A stretch of DNA of 64,000 nucleotides from Bacteroides ihuae (GCF_900104585.1 NZ_FNVX01000005.1:682001-746000), one strand, 5' to 3'. Shown: positions 17,564 to 27,576, counted from the first letter of the stretch. Made by a program: numbers and translations. The notes: generated from the letters alone by a model not told the origin.

Positions 17564-18687
17564 TTGGCCGTCATTTTAAAGAGAGCATTAATTACTTTGT
17601 TCATTTGTTCTTTCCAAGAGAGATGGCTGATGGATGAGCGTATCTCATTTGGGTGCCACATATTGCTTCGATAGAAATCAATTAATTGGCTGATGTCTAC
17701 TGCCGATTCGTCGGCTGGTACCTTAATAACATAAGGTTGATCATCGAAGTCACGATCTGTTTCGGAATATATAAATGGAATTCCTCTTGCAGCATACTCT
17801 CTGTTTTTTAGCGTTTTAATATGTGTGATACCACTCCTGTGACGTCCTAAGCTTCCTATGGCAAAGTCTGCTTGTTCAAATAGTTCATCCAGTTCTCTCC
17901 CATGTTTTGCTCCATGCAATATTACAAATCTCTCTAAATGATTTTTAATTATAGAAGATAAGATTTCTTCTTTTTCTCGTGAACCACTGAAGTTGCCAAC
18001 GATATGAAAATAAACATTGTAAGTGCTAAGGTTAGAGAAATCGGCTATTCCTTCAATGATTCGGTCAAATCCGTGCCAATAATGTATTTCGGCTACTCCA
18101 ATCAAATGAATACTATGACTTGTATCATTGGTTTTCTGTTTTAACTTTATGGCAGAAAAATCAATTCCATTAGAGATTTGTATAGTTCGTTGTCCAAAAA
18201 TTACTGCTTCGCTAGAAAAGGTGATAATGGCATCAAGTTGCTTAGCCAAGGACTTTCTGAAGCATCTATCTATTAGGAGATCCCATTTTGCGCCTAAAGT
18301 GATATATTCCTGGTCGTATGGATAAGTAGGTATTTCCATGACCACTTTGGCACCGTGCTTTTTCAGTTGTTTTACTAAATGAATGGTGAATGGATTGGAG
18401 TTGTGATAAGAGCGCATGTAAACAAATAATATGTTTTCTTTTTTAACATAATCGCTAATGGCACTATAACAGCATCTTTTCCTTATCTTAGCAACCGTAC
18501 CTGTGCCGAGATCTACAAGAGTTTCTTCGTCTATCATCCATTTGCGATGTCCTAGGTCATCCACAGCATAATAGCAGGTACGCACATCCAATCCGCACTC
18601 CTGAAGTGCCTTTACCTGATAACGAATCTTTTTACTAATGCCGTTAAATTCTTCGAAACCATGGAAAATGAGAAAGAGTGCTTTCAT
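17560..18687 (-). CDS. GT-B-fold glycosyltransferase
   Basis: The 375-residue protein is related to the GT4 group but more divergent. It opens MKALFLIFHGFEEFNGISKK and has IQISNGIDFSAIK near 175 and HLIGVAEIHYWHGFDRIIEG near 195. It lacks the classic E-x7-E wording. I start it at the ATG at 18687, which overlaps the flippase stop codon as ATGA. The TTG at 18699 would extend it by four residues and is less likely. Its role is inferred from the operon as one sugar transfer to the repeat unit. Confidence 0.8.
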   Translation of the reverse strand: MKALFLIFHGFEEFNGISKKIRYQVKALQECGLDVRTCYYAVDDLGHRKWMIDEETLVDLGTGTVAKIRKRCCYSAISDYVKKENILFVYMRSYHNSNPFTIHLVKQLKKHGAKVVMEIPTYPYDQEYITLGAKWDLLIDRCFRKSLAKQLDAIITFSSEAVIFGQRTIQISNGIDFSAIKLKQKTNDTSHSIHLIGVAEIHYWHGFDRIIEGIADFSNLSTYNVYFHIVGNFSGSREKEEILSSIIKNHLERFVILHGAKHGRELDELFEQADFAIGSLGRHRSGITHIKTLKNREYAARGIPFIYSETDRDFDDQPYVIKVPADESAVDISQLIDFYRSNMWHPNEIRSSISHLSWKEQMNKVINALFKMTAK

Positions 18688-20132
18688 CGCTTTATCCAAT
18701 TTTTTATTGTTCCTACTATGTCATACTCTTTGGTAAACTGTATGTAACATCCAAATATAATAAGAAAAAGAAGACCTTTTACACAAAGGGTAAAAAAAAT
18801 ATTCATTCCGTTTACAAATTGGTTGACGGGTAGCAATACTGCTACAAGCAACAGGCTAATTAAGAGTGGTGAGCGCAGCTGACTGACAAAGGGGATCAGG
18901 CTGCGACGCTTAAAGGTGACGTGGTACATCTGCCAGTAACACTGCACAAAGTTGATGGTAAAGGTGATGCAAATGCATGCGGCTAGAGCTTCTAGTGTGC
19001 CGAAGAAAAAGATACCGATTAGCATTCCGGATACGTTGAGTATGGAAGAGAAGAGCCCACAAATGAAGAGGCTGCGCGTGTCTCCGGAGGCCTGAAAGAT
19101 GGAGCCTGAGGAGGATAGCATGATCTGTATGCCTACTGAGAGGCTGAGTATGCGAAATACCGGAACGGAGGGCATCCATTGATCACCAAAAATGATTAGG
19201 GTAACTTCTTGGGCGGTGAAAAACAGCACTACACTTAGCGGCAAACCAATGAAGGCGAGGAAGCGAACAATCTTTTCGTAAGATGATGACAGTCGCTCGA
19301 GGTCATTCTGGAAGTCGCTCAGCACAGGGTGCATTACAGGGGTGATCACTTGCGTGATGTTTTGCAAAGGAAGCATCATCAGGCGATAGGATTTTTCGTA
19401 GTATCCCAACGGGCTCATGCCCATGTATTTACCTATAAGAAGTTTGTCGAGGTTGCGGCTGAAGTAATTGATGACGTTGAACAAGAATTGGTAGGCCGAG
19501 TAACTGAATATCTTACGAAGTGATTCGAGTCCTAATGTGAGGCGCATTTGTTGCGGGTATCTGCGAAAGGAAATACCCCAAATAAGCATACTCGATAGGA
19601 TGGGACTGACGATGAGCGCATATAGTCCTGCTCCGGCTAAGGCCACACCAACGGCTAGTGCACCGGTGGCTATCTGAACAAGAAAACTACGCCAGGCAAT
19701 GTATTTAAACTCTTTATTCTTATAGAATAGGGCATTGGGCACAATATTGATCGATGCAAAAAACAAGTTGATAGCAAGTAGCTGGCAAAGCGTGCGCAGA
19801 ATGGGGCTGCCATACCATGCGGAAATGGGCCACGAGGCTCCGAAAAAGAGTAGAGCTAGTAAAATTCCCATCCAGATGGTGAACGAAAATATGTCCGAAA
19901 GATCACTCTTGGTTAGCTCCTTGTTCTGCACAATGGCAGGTGATATGCCCATATCAGTGAAGATGCCAAAGAATCCAATGATGACCGTGGCAATGGCTAC
20001 CACCCCGAAGTCGTCGGGTGAGAGCAATCGAGCTAGTACACCTGCCACTACTAGCGAAATGATGATGCCTGAATATTTGGCCACGGCGGTGTAAAACACA
20101 CCTGAGAATATTTCTTTCTTTATATCTGTCAT
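18684..20132 (-). CDS. MOP-superfamily polysaccharide flippase (Wzx/WzxC-like)
   Basis: The 482-residue protein has about 12-14 hydrophobic segments. It opens with an EIFSGVFYTAVAKYSGIIIS helix, followed by SPDDFGVVAIATVIIGFF, and has YYEKSYRLMMLPLQNITQVI in its middle. These fit the WzxC/Polysacc_synt family, which flips lipid-linked sugar units across the cytoplasmic membrane. It is the second gene of the unit starting at 21.1 kb and overlaps the next gene by ATGA. No other flippase is present, so it probably serves the whole locus. Confidence 0.88.
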   Translation of the reverse strand: MTDIKKEIFSGVFYTAVAKYSGIIISLVVAGVLARLLSPDDFGVVAIATVIIGFFGIFTDMGISPAIVQNKELTKSDLSDIFSFTIWMGILLALLFFGASWPISAWYGSPILRTLCQLLAINLFFASINIVPNALFYKNKEFKYIAWRSFLVQIATGALAVGVALAGAGLYALIVSPILSSMLIWGISFRRYPQQMRLTLGLESLRKIFSYSAYQFLFNVINYFSRNLDKLLIGKYMGMSPLGYYEKSYRLMMLPLQNITQVITPVMHPVLSDFQNDLERLSSSYEKIVRFLAFIGLPLSVVLFFTAQEVTLIIFGDQWMPSVPVFRILSLSVGIQIMLSSSGSIFQASGDTRSLFICGLFSSILNVSGMLIGIFFFGTLEALAACICITFTINFVQCYWQMYHVTFKRRSLIPFVSQLRSPLLISLLLVAVLLPVNQFVNGMNIFFTLCVKGLLFLIIFGCYIQFTKEYDIVGTIKNWIKR

Positions 20133-20143
20133 TTTTATGAATG

Positions 20144-21076
20144 CTATTTGAGAGCTAATGATTTGAAAAGTAATGTGGACAATGTTCGTTTACTTACATA
20201 CTGTTTGTATTTGGATGCAGATTTACAGAATAATCGTATACGTTGTCTGAATGGTAGCACATGTGCTTGCCACACAGCTGCATCAAGCATCTGCTTTAAG
20301 AATAAGTCAATAACAGGGCGTATCTCCTGGTTAGCTTTAGCATAGGTAAGTAATTCGTCACTGACAGTGAGGTATCCTTGCATATTTCTCCATGCAAATT
20401 TGCGGGTCATAATAGAATCTCTGCGTACTCTTCTTTTGAAAAAAGCTCGATGAATAAAACCCACTCGTTTTGATTGCAGATAAATCAATGTAGTGAAAAG
20501 TTGATCCTCGTGTAAAATGTTTGGATAAAAAGTGATTTGATGGGTGATGAGAAATTCTCGGTAGATGATGTTTAAACAAACGGAGGATTTGAATTCATAT
20601 CTCTGTAGCTGTATTTTCAGTATATCCGTTCCTAAGTAGATTTGTTCTACTAGCCCTTCTGTTCGTCTGTAGTCAAAACGATTATTTAAGTCATCGCCGT
20701 CGCCACTGAAGCTTGTTGCATCAAAAAAAACGAAATCCAGTTTGTCATTTACGCATTTGTTATAACACAGCTCTAAAGCATCAGTCTCAAGTAAATCATC
20801 ACTATCCATGAAGTAAACATACTTTCCTCTAGCATGATTGAGCCCAATATTGCGTGTAACAGATAGTCCCTTATTCTCTTGGCTATAGACTTGTATTCGC
20901 GAATCTTTTCCTGCCAATTCTTGGAGAATTTGCAGGCTACCATCAGTGGAGCCGTCGTTCACTACAATGATCTCTATCTCCCTGAGTGTTTGCTCGGTGA
21001 TGCTTTCCACTGCTTGGCGGACGTACTCTGCGGTGTTGTACACGGGGATGATGATGCTGACTTTGGGCTCGTTCAT
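20144..21076 (-). CDS. Family-2 glycosyltransferase
   Basis: The 310-residue enzyme opens with VSIIIPVYNTAEYVRQAVES and has IVVNDGSTDGSLQIL near 36-50 and YFMDSDDLLETDAL (DxD) near 92. The C-terminal part (FLKQMLDAAVWQAHVLPFRQ) is typical of GT2 enzymes acting on lipid-linked acceptors. It is the first gene of its transcription unit, 42 nt below a good -7 box. Confidence 0.87.
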   Translation of the reverse strand: MNEPKVSIIIPVYNTAEYVRQAVESITEQTLREIEIIVVNDGSTDGSLQILQELAGKDSRIQVYSQENKGLSVTRNIGLNHARGKYVYFMDSDDLLETDALELCYNKCVNDKLDFVFFDATSFSGDGDDLNNRFDYRRTEGLVEQIYLGTDILKIQLQRYEFKSSVCLNIIYREFLITHQITFYPNILHEDQLFTTLIYLQSKRVGFIHRAFFKRRVRRDSIMTRKFAWRNMQGYLTVSDELLTYAKANQEIRPVIDLFLKQMLDAAVWQAHVLPFRQRIRLFCKSASKYKQYVSKRTLSTLLFKSLALK

Positions 21077-21117
21077 AACTGCTTGTTTTGTATCTTGTCT
21101 TTAGCTTCGCTATTTTG

Positions 21118-21146
21118 CAAATATATACATAATATCCTGACTTCAA
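21118..21146 (-). promoter_or_regulatory. Promoter of the second exopolysaccharide unit
   Basis: On the minus strand a TTG at 21146-21144 and TATATTTG at 21125-21118 are separated by 18 nt. The unit would run from 21076 to 11025. Confidence 0.6.
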
Positions 21147-21595
21147 TAACATTTTTTATAGAATACATTCACTATCATCTCTTTAGTGATTAGATATTAA
21201 AAGTGTAAATGAAGTCAAGGAAAGAAAAAGAAAACAGTCTACCTTTTTAGCTTGAAAGACTAAAACTGTCTACTCAATTCAGTAAAAGTCACAGGAGTAC
21301 ATCTTCTCATTAGTTTCCTCGTGATAAACCAAAAGTTTCCTCGTATTGAAACTAAAGGTTTAACGGTTAGATACGAACAGTTTCCAAGCGTGAAAACAAA
21401 AGTTTTATAGCACATAAAACTAATAAAACTACCGTTACCTAGAAAGATATGACTTATACTGAAAATGGTTGTTACTATTAGCGGCTTGTTACTAAATAAG
21501 TTGTCACATACTATTATTATTTCCTAAAAAGGTTGTCAGTTTATATCCGTTACCCCTAAAAGGGCTTTATGTGGTCATCACGATCTTTGTCCGTG
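21147..21595. other. Gene-free gap inside the exopolysaccharide locus
   Basis: The stretch of about 450 bp between two same-strand glycosyltransferase genes has no convincing coding frame. It contains the 22-nt-period repeat listed at 21312-21422 and the weak hairpin CCCCTAAAAGGG near 21555. It separates the two transcription units of the locus. Confidence 0.6.
21312..21422. repeat. Degenerate 22-nt tandem dyad repeat, five units
   Basis: Units begin with AGTTT or AGGTTT at 21312, 21334, 21356, 21379 and 21401, spacings 22, 22, 23 and 22. The best unit reads AGTTTC-N8-GAAACT, an inverted repeat. Other units keep parts of the dyad (AGTTTCC, GAAAAC, AAAACT). There are no unique spacers, so it is not a CRISPR array. 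Confidence 0.65.
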
Positions 21596-22723
21596 TTACG
21601 CCGTTTCAGATGAAACCTTCTCGTAGATATTTAGTAATGCTTTAGCCGCTGAGCGCCATGAGAAGAGCTTGACGCGTTCTAATCCATAGTCAACTTGTTT
21701 TTTGTAAAGAGTCTCATTCTGCTCAAGCAGCAATAATTTTTCAGCTATCTCTTCGGTATTAAACGGGTTGACTAATAGGGCACCTTCACCAGCTATCTCA
21801 GGCATGGCGGAGGTATTTCCTGCTATTATAGGTGTTCCACAAGCCATAGCTTCTAACATGGGAATACCGAAACTTTCACGCAACGAAGGATACAAAAATG
21901 CGAATGCTCCATTGTAGAGTGCCGGTAGATGTTGGTTGGGAATATAGCCGGGGAAACTTAGGTAAGGTTTTATACTCTCAATCTCTTCTTTTTCGAGAAT
22001 GCCATCTATGATTTCTTCCTTTAAATCAGCAATTAGCAGTGGACGTTTTTTTGTAGATTGTTGGAGATATATACTATATGATTTCAAAACACGGGAAGTG
22101 TTTTTTTTGGGATCAGTATTTCCTAAAAAAAACAGATAATCTTCTGACTGAATATATTTTTTCGTGATAGAAAGATCTTTTTTATCAGGAGAAAAGCAGG
22201 AACTATAACCATTATATACGGCAGCTATTTGCTCAACAGGAAGTTGGAGTGTAGTGCGAATACGGTTGCACTCAAAATTTGATACAGTAATAATTCGTTT
22301 GCATTTGGATAATATGCGTGGCACAACGATGCGTCGGTAATACCAACCCATTTCCTGATACCATGATTTACTTGCCGATTGCCGTTGTTCTAGGAAAATT
22401 ATATCGTGCAGAGTCAATATCAGTGGAGTGGCACATATCAGTGGAGCAGTATTACTTGTACAATGTAGTATATCTGGTTCTAGTTTGGATATAGCATAGG
22501 GCAGGGCTATTTGTTCCCATAGTGGATAAGTTGGGCATTTGAGCTCGATGATGTGTAGCTTTTCTGATTCAGACAGGCAATGATCTGCACCGGGACTTAC
22601 GAAAATAAAATATTCATTGACTTTATCTATTTTTTGTAATTCCCTTATAGTCTCTAGTGCGACAAAATCCATCCCATGCTTATTGGTACGGAAAATCCGT
22701 TGTGCTTCAATGGCTATTTTCAT
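21596..22723 (-). CDS. Family-4 glycosyltransferase
   Basis: The 375-residue GT-B enzyme has ILTLHDIIFLE near 120, VAAVYNGYSSCF near 180 and YLFFLGNTDPKKNTSRVLKS near 208. ESFGIPMLEAMACGTPIIAG carries the E-x7-E motif near 285. The wording matches WbnH/mannosyltransferase-like GT4 enzymes that act on rhamnose or mannose-type chains, but the sugar is not certain. It is the last gene of the upstream exopolysaccharide unit. Confidence 0.88.
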   Translation of the reverse strand: MKIAIEAQRIFRTNKHGMDFVALETIRELQKIDKVNEYFIFVSPGADHCLSESEKLHIIELKCPTYPLWEQIALPYAISKLEPDILHCTSNTAPLICATPLILTLHDIIFLEQRQSASKSWYQEMGWYYRRIVVPRILSKCKRIITVSNFECNRIRTTLQLPVEQIAAVYNGYSSCFSPDKKDLSITKKYIQSEDYLFFLGNTDPKKNTSRVLKSYSIYLQQSTKKRPLLIADLKEEIIDGILEKEEIESIKPYLSFPGYIPNQHLPALYNGAFAFLYPSLRESFGIPMLEAMACGTPIIAGNTSAMPEIAGEGALLVNPFNTEEIAEKLLLLEQNETLYKKQVDYGLERVKLFSWRSAAKALLNIYEKVSSETA

Positions 22724-22740
22724 TTTCTACATTTTTTCTT

Positions 22741-23910
22741 CTATAACGATTGATTGCCATGCTCAGTATGAATAAATTCCTTATTGGCCTTTTTAATATG
22801 AAAGAGGTTGGTTAGCATAATAAGAGCTAATAAGGGTATTCTAGTAATGGCTTTAAGCGTTCTTTTGTTGAAAAAAGGTGGTGGGATGGCAATAATAAGT
22901 GTAAACACTAGAATTGAGAATAGTATCCACCATTTTAAACTTGATTGTAAACTGATAATACTCCTTAAGCAGCTAAACACAAATATAACGAACAGTAGTA
23001 TTATTCTTGGTGGCAACATCCATTGCAATACTTTATCGCAATAATCGAAATTGCCGGTAAATAACGCTTTCGGAAAGTAGGGTAGAGCAGTTCTTAATGT
23101 GGCAAATTGAGCTGCTATCCAACGTTTACGTTGATTCTTTAATCCTTCTTTTTTCTGTGTTTTTTCATCAAATACCCGTACATGTTCCAAGTATTCTATA
23201 TATATATTCTCTTTAAGTAGCAAGGTTTCTAACTCTTTGTCCTCGCCTGCTGTTTGCAGTAGCTTTACGTTCTTCCTGAACCAATTAGCTTCCAATGCCA
23301 TACCTGAACCAATGAGTGCCGATGAAAAGCCGATGGCTACGTGTCCTTTGCGGAAAAGAGCATTGTTGATTTCTTCGCTCACTGCATCGAGAATGGCAAT
23401 ACTAGTATTTGTATTCTTAGCCATACGATGAGCCTGAACAGCTTGCAAACCGGCATTGCAGGCTTGGTTCATCTCTTGTAGAAAATCGGGTGTGGTGGTG
23501 TTGTCAGCATCCATAATAACAATCATATCATATTCCTCGAGAGCAGTGCTTTCCATGGCCAAAGTCATCGCTTTAGCTTTCGAACTATTCTCGTAGTTAG
23601 CGATAAGAAGTCGGATAGGAAGCTGGTTTAATTGTTCGTTGGTGACATGCTCCATTTGGTCCGAAATGACGATCACCTCGTATTTATCAGTAGGATAATC
23701 TTGTTGTAGAAAGGAAGTGACAGATTGCAAGATAACCTTATCTTCTTTGTAAGCAGGGAACAAAACAGCAAATCTCTTGACTTTTTCAGTTAGTGGATAC
23801 TTTCGGCGATGATAGAATTTGGACGCTACAGCAAATACAAATAGGTAGCTCACCGACAATGTCAGGAAGTAGAATAGTAATATTTCCGATATTTGTAATA
23901 GGTTGATCAT
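22741..23910 (-). CDS. Membrane processive-type family-2 glycosyltransferase
   Basis: The 389-residue protein has an N-terminal membrane helix and the GT-A core FAVLFPAYKEDKVILQSVT. VIVISDQM, IVIMDADNTTTPDF (DxD) near 135 and the acceptor motif QRKRW (QxxRW) near 262 follow. Three or four C-terminal membrane helices end the protein. The D-D-D-QxxRW set is that of synthases such as hyaluronan or cellulose synthase, although single-sugar enzymes share it. Its ATG overlaps the O-antigen polymerase stop codon by 4 nt. Confidence 0.88.
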   Translation of the reverse strand: MINLLQISEILLFYFLTLSVSYLFVFAVASKFYHRRKYPLTEKVKRFAVLFPAYKEDKVILQSVTSFLQQDYPTDKYEVIVISDQMEHVTNEQLNQLPIRLLIANYENSSKAKAMTLAMESTALEEYDMIVIMDADNTTTPDFLQEMNQACNAGLQAVQAHRMAKNTNTSIAILDAVSEEINNALFRKGHVAIGFSSALIGSGMALEANWFRKNVKLLQTAGEDKELETLLLKENIYIEYLEHVRVFDEKTQKKEGLKNQRKRWIAAQFATLRTALPYFPKALFTGNFDYCDKVLQWMLPPRIILLFVIFVFSCLRSIISLQSSLKWWILFSILVFTLIIAIPPPFFNKRTLKAITRIPLLALIMLTNLFHIKKANKEFIHTEHGNQSL

Positions 23911-25373
23911 AATTCGAGGAATTCATCTTTTTTCTTTTTAGCTATTCGTTTATCAATATGAGGACCCGCAAAACAAAGCGCAAAACCGGTATAAACGACG
24001 ATTGAATTGGGATATTGCATCACATCATTGGTATAAGTAGACACAAAGAATCCCGCATTGACGCATAGCCAAGCCATAAGTAATCCTCTGAGTTGTTTAT
24101 TCATTATCTTAAATCTCAATATCCAGGCACACCAAGCGAACAGAATGCCATGCAGAATGAGATATAAGCTGAGGCCCACAACTCCCGTATCGGTCCAGAC
24201 ACTTACTAACCACGAATCAGGAGGCAAAGGGAGTAATTCTTTTGGCTCGAAGCGTTCTGCCTTTCCACCCAGACCAATTCCGTATCCAAAGGGCTTGTCT
24301 GCCATATATTCTTTTATCTTTTTTCTGTTTACTATGCGTAATTGATAAGATGCATCTTCAGTAGGAGTGAATGCTGTTCTCATTCTGCTAACGTATTGGT
24401 TGCCTTCTCCTATACTACTATATCTGAAAAAAATAAAAATGGAGAGAAACATAAGAAGGCCTAGTACAAAATTTTTCCAGTGGTAAGATAATAATATAAA
24501 AAGAGCCAATCCTCCAAGTGGGATGGCTATGGCCCCACGGGTTCCAGAGATTCCCATACCATAAATACCAGCAATGATAACAATGGCAAGATATATTTTT
24601 AACCATATATTTTTCACATAAAATAAAGATATACCAAGGCCGGTAATCCCCATTGCCATATGTACACCGAAATTGGTAGCATCACTGAAAAATGAAAAAA
24701 AACGAATGCCCGACCAAATGATATGTGTTTTTGCTCCCCCTAATACATAGAGAAAATAAAGCTCGTGTGCGTTAAATCCGTGGTTCTTCTGCCAATATCC
24801 TTTCATGGCAAAGATCAATATAAATACTGACCAAATGATTAGTAACCATTCTATATTACTCGTCTTTTTGATGAATACGGGCACCAATAGCGCACATACG
24901 ATTGGGTAGACAGCATATTGTGTGATAGAAATATTCCATGCTTCTTGAACATTATTTGGATTTATTATTTCTGCAATACAGAAAGCTAACCAGATGGAAT
25001 AGAGTAGCAGCATGCCATTGCGACTACTTTTCCAATTAATATTTTCATAAATATTTCTCATTAACATTAGAGAAACAACGGAAAGCGTAATAATGAGGGA
25101 AAACATACCTATTTTAATGTCAGCGAAACCTCCTCCTATGACCAAAATGAAGTGAGAAGCAAACAAAAGATAGAATGCACTGTTGGAGTGCTTCATTAAT
25201 AACACAATGGCTACAGCTAGGAGAGGCAAAGCGGCATAAATCATGGATACTGACATGCCTTGACTAATCGTGCATTTATAGAATAAATATAAACCCACAA
25301 TTAGCATAAGCGGCAACCAGCTTTTGCTGATAAAATGGTTGAATAGTAAGCAGTAAAACTTTTTTTTACTCAT
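23907..25373 (-). CDS. O-antigen polymerase/ligase-like membrane protein
   Basis: The 488-residue protein has about 12 hydrophobic segments and a large periplasmic loop with YQLRIVNRKKIKEYMADKPF and GYGIGLGGKAERFEP near 330-370, as in Wzy_C/WaaL family proteins. GISGTRGAIAIPLGGLALF lies before it. In a Wzx/Wzy pathway it would polymerise the flipped repeat units. It overlaps the Wzz-like gene by 8 nt. Polymerase is favoured over ligase by the presence of Wzx- and Wzz-like genes. Confidence 0.82.
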   Translation of the reverse strand: MSKKKFYCLLFNHFISKSWLPLMLIVGLYLFYKCTISQGMSVSMIYAALPLLAVAIVLLMKHSNSAFYLLFASHFILVIGGGFADIKIGMFSLIITLSVVSLMLMRNIYENINWKSSRNGMLLLYSIWLAFCIAEIINPNNVQEAWNISITQYAVYPIVCALLVPVFIKKTSNIEWLLIIWSVFILIFAMKGYWQKNHGFNAHELYFLYVLGGAKTHIIWSGIRFFSFFSDATNFGVHMAMGITGLGISLFYVKNIWLKIYLAIVIIAGIYGMGISGTRGAIAIPLGGLALFILLSYHWKNFVLGLLMFLSIFIFFRYSSIGEGNQYVSRMRTAFTPTEDASYQLRIVNRKKIKEYMADKPFGYGIGLGGKAERFEPKELLPLPPDSWLVSVWTDTGVVGLSLYLILHGILFAWCAWILRFKIMNKQLRGLLMAWLCVNAGFFVSTYTNDVMQYPNSIVVYTGFALCFAGPHIDKRIAKKKKDEFLEL

Positions 25374-27564
25374 CTTTCTCTAATATGGCTTTTTCTCCTG
25401 TTTTTTCAGTTAGCCCTAAATGAGCCAAACGGTATCCTACTTTGCGGAGAGTAGTATAGGGGGGGAGCAAACCAGTGAAGTCTTCTACAACATCGTTTGC
25501 GGCTTTATTGAGATAAATAGATATCGAAGAAGTATCAATCTGCTTCTTTACTTTTTCGTAGGCCTGGCTATCTGAGGCCTTCCATGCGCGGGTAGCACTA
25601 GTTATAAGTAGATTTAAATCGGCTTGTTCTAATAATTTGTTTGAAATGGTGTTATCCTTAAGGGCGGGATATTCTATGAGTAAGATATCTTCTCCTGCAG
25701 GGGTGTAGAGATCTTCGATGCTTTGTGCTAATAAATATTCGCGTGAAGAAGTCTCGAAATCTTTGTTCCATTCCAATCTGCGCACTTTTAACCCCAATTG
25801 GCTCCAATAGTCGTGTAAATGCTCGGCTAAATAACTCTTTCCGTCTCCCGATTCTGTACTAAGAAAATTAACCACGTAAGGTGAATTCTCTTTTTTATGG
25901 GTGAAGAATCTGAGTATGGCACTGCTGAGGTATCTGGTTGCAATTAAGGCGTATGCTTTGCTGTATTTGCGGTTCTTCAATAATGGTTTTACAGGAAATG
26001 CTCCCAAGACTTTTCCGTCTGTAAGCCTTTCTGTACGAGCTTTATCGCGTAGGGTTCTATCGAGCAACTCTATCAGCAGGAAGAAGCCAAAAATAAAGAG
26101 TATGCTTCCAATAAAGGCTGCCATCACAATCTTTTTTCGATCGGTTGCTGCGGCAGAAATAGGAAAAGCAGGAGGATTGAGTACCTTCAGTGTGGCTGAA
26201 GTCATCTCTAGATTTTTCTTACGCATCAATGCGTCGTTGTAACTTTTGAGTAATGCGAGATAGTTGGATTCAGTAAAGGTGATACTTCTTTCTTTCCGTT
26301 TTATAGTAGAGCCTACAGGTGCAAAAAATACGTATTTGTCATTCAAATCTTGGCGGCTTTGTTGAATAATCTGCAAATCGGATTTGGCTTTTTCAAACCG
26401 AAGAGTCTGTTCCAGCCATTGATCTACAATAGAAGCTTGTGCAATTCCCTCTTTGGTGTGTTTCTGGCTTACATATCGATCGGATATATCCGAAAGCTCT
26501 TGAGTGGCTTGCTGAAGCCTGTTTTTATAGGTCTGTAGCGATTGCTCTTTACCACTTTTATCGGTTGAGAAGGATTCTATCTCGGAGATTTTACCGGTCA
26601 GACCAGAGGCTTCATTAAGTTTATTAATGAAGGAGATGTTGTTGCGCATTTGCTTTACATTGTTATCCATGCGTTTTTCTAATTCGTCGATCATTACTTT
26701 GGAATTGTTGTAAGCAAAAAGAATGTCTTGCTCACGAAGTTCAAATTCCTTGTTGATAGAAGCAACTTCTTTGGTTTCATCATAATAGTTGATGATACGT
26801 TTTTCTATGTTGTATTCCGTTAGCGAATCTTCGGCCATTCTTAAATCATGCCCTATTCGAGCCAATTCACTGCGAAAGTATTCTATGACTTTATCCGTTT
26901 CTCCGTAACGAATGGTGCGATATTCGTTTACGAATTCTTCCATCAGTATACTGAGTGTATTGTAGGCTATGCCCGGATCGTTGGAGGCATAGCTTACTTC
27001 CAACAAATCACTGGATCCTATTTTATTTACCTTGATTCTTTTCAGGGCATTGTAGCTGTAATGAGGGTGATTCCAATAGAATAATCCATAGATAAAGTTT
27101 TTTTTGTTTGGGCGTTCATATTTTAAGAGGTTTTCTAAGGTTTTTTCTTCGCTGTTTTTATCGATGAGCGCCAAAAGGGCTTCCCCATCTTTGCTGTTAA
27201 CTGTTCGATTGTATATTTCTCGATAACTATTTGCAGTAATGTATTCATTGTCTTTTTTTAGATCACCATGAATCATGTTACGGGCATAGAGGCGATAAGA
27301 GACTCTTTTCAGAGTACTTTCTGCCTGAATGATATTGATCAGGTTGTCCATTGCATTGTTGGCAGTAGCCCAATTAATTGTTCCGTTATCACTCTCAATG
27401 GTATATCCGGACATCACTCCGGTGTAAAGAGTTGCTTCTACATTGTAGGTCCTGCCCATATTTTGAGTTGCCAAAATAACAGCAAGAGTGATGAGAACTG
27501 TTCCTATGATGATCCACCAACGGATGCGGTAGAGGAAACGGGAAAGATAAAGGATATATTCCAT
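25366..27564 (-). CDS. Wzz/BY-kinase-like chain-length protein with degenerate kinase domain
   Basis: The 732-residue protein has an N-terminal Wzz domain with a first membrane helix near 12-33 and a long coiled-coil periplasmic region of about 200-400. A PPAFPISAA proline motif precedes the second helix (IVMAAFIGSILFIFGFFLLI). The cytoplasmic domain from about 560 retains a P-loop-like STESGDGKSYL and a Walker-B-like DILLIEYPAL. It lacks a recognisable Walker A prime (normally LLIDxDxR) and ends GEKAILEKDE without a tyrosine cluster. It therefore probably sets chain length and contacts the exporter without autophosphorylating. It is in the polysaccharide operon, 12 bp after the TolC-like gene. 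Confidence 0.85.
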   Translation of the reverse strand: MEYILYLSRFLYRIRWWIIIGTVLITLAVILATQNMGRTYNVEATLYTGVMSGYTIESDNGTINWATANNAMDNLINIIQAESTLKRVSYRLYARNMIHGDLKKDNEYITANSYREIYNRTVNSKDGEALLALIDKNSEEKTLENLLKYERPNKKNFIYGLFYWNHPHYSYNALKRIKVNKIGSSDLLEVSYASNDPGIAYNTLSILMEEFVNEYRTIRYGETDKVIEYFRSELARIGHDLRMAEDSLTEYNIEKRIINYYDETKEVASINKEFELREQDILFAYNNSKVMIDELEKRMDNNVKQMRNNISFINKLNEASGLTGKISEIESFSTDKSGKEQSLQTYKNRLQQATQELSDISDRYVSQKHTKEGIAQASIVDQWLEQTLRFEKAKSDLQIIQQSRQDLNDKYVFFAPVGSTIKRKERSITFTESNYLALLKSYNDALMRKKNLEMTSATLKVLNPPAFPISAAATDRKKIVMAAFIGSILFIFGFFLLIELLDRTLRDKARTERLTDGKVLGAFPVKPLLKNRKYSKAYALIATRYLSSAILRFFTHKKENSPYVVNFLSTESGDGKSYLAEHLHDYWSQLGLKVRRLEWNKDFETSSREYLLAQSIEDLYTPAGEDILLIEYPALKDNTISNKLLEQADLNLLITSATRAWKASDSQAYEKVKKQIDTSSISIYLNKAANDVVEDFTGLLPPYTTLRKVGYRLAHLGLTEKTGEKAILEKDE

Positions 27565-27576
27565 AGTTGATTTGTG

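Noticed and set aside
21312..21422. CRISPR array
   Set aside because: 22-nt units follow one another directly with no spacers.
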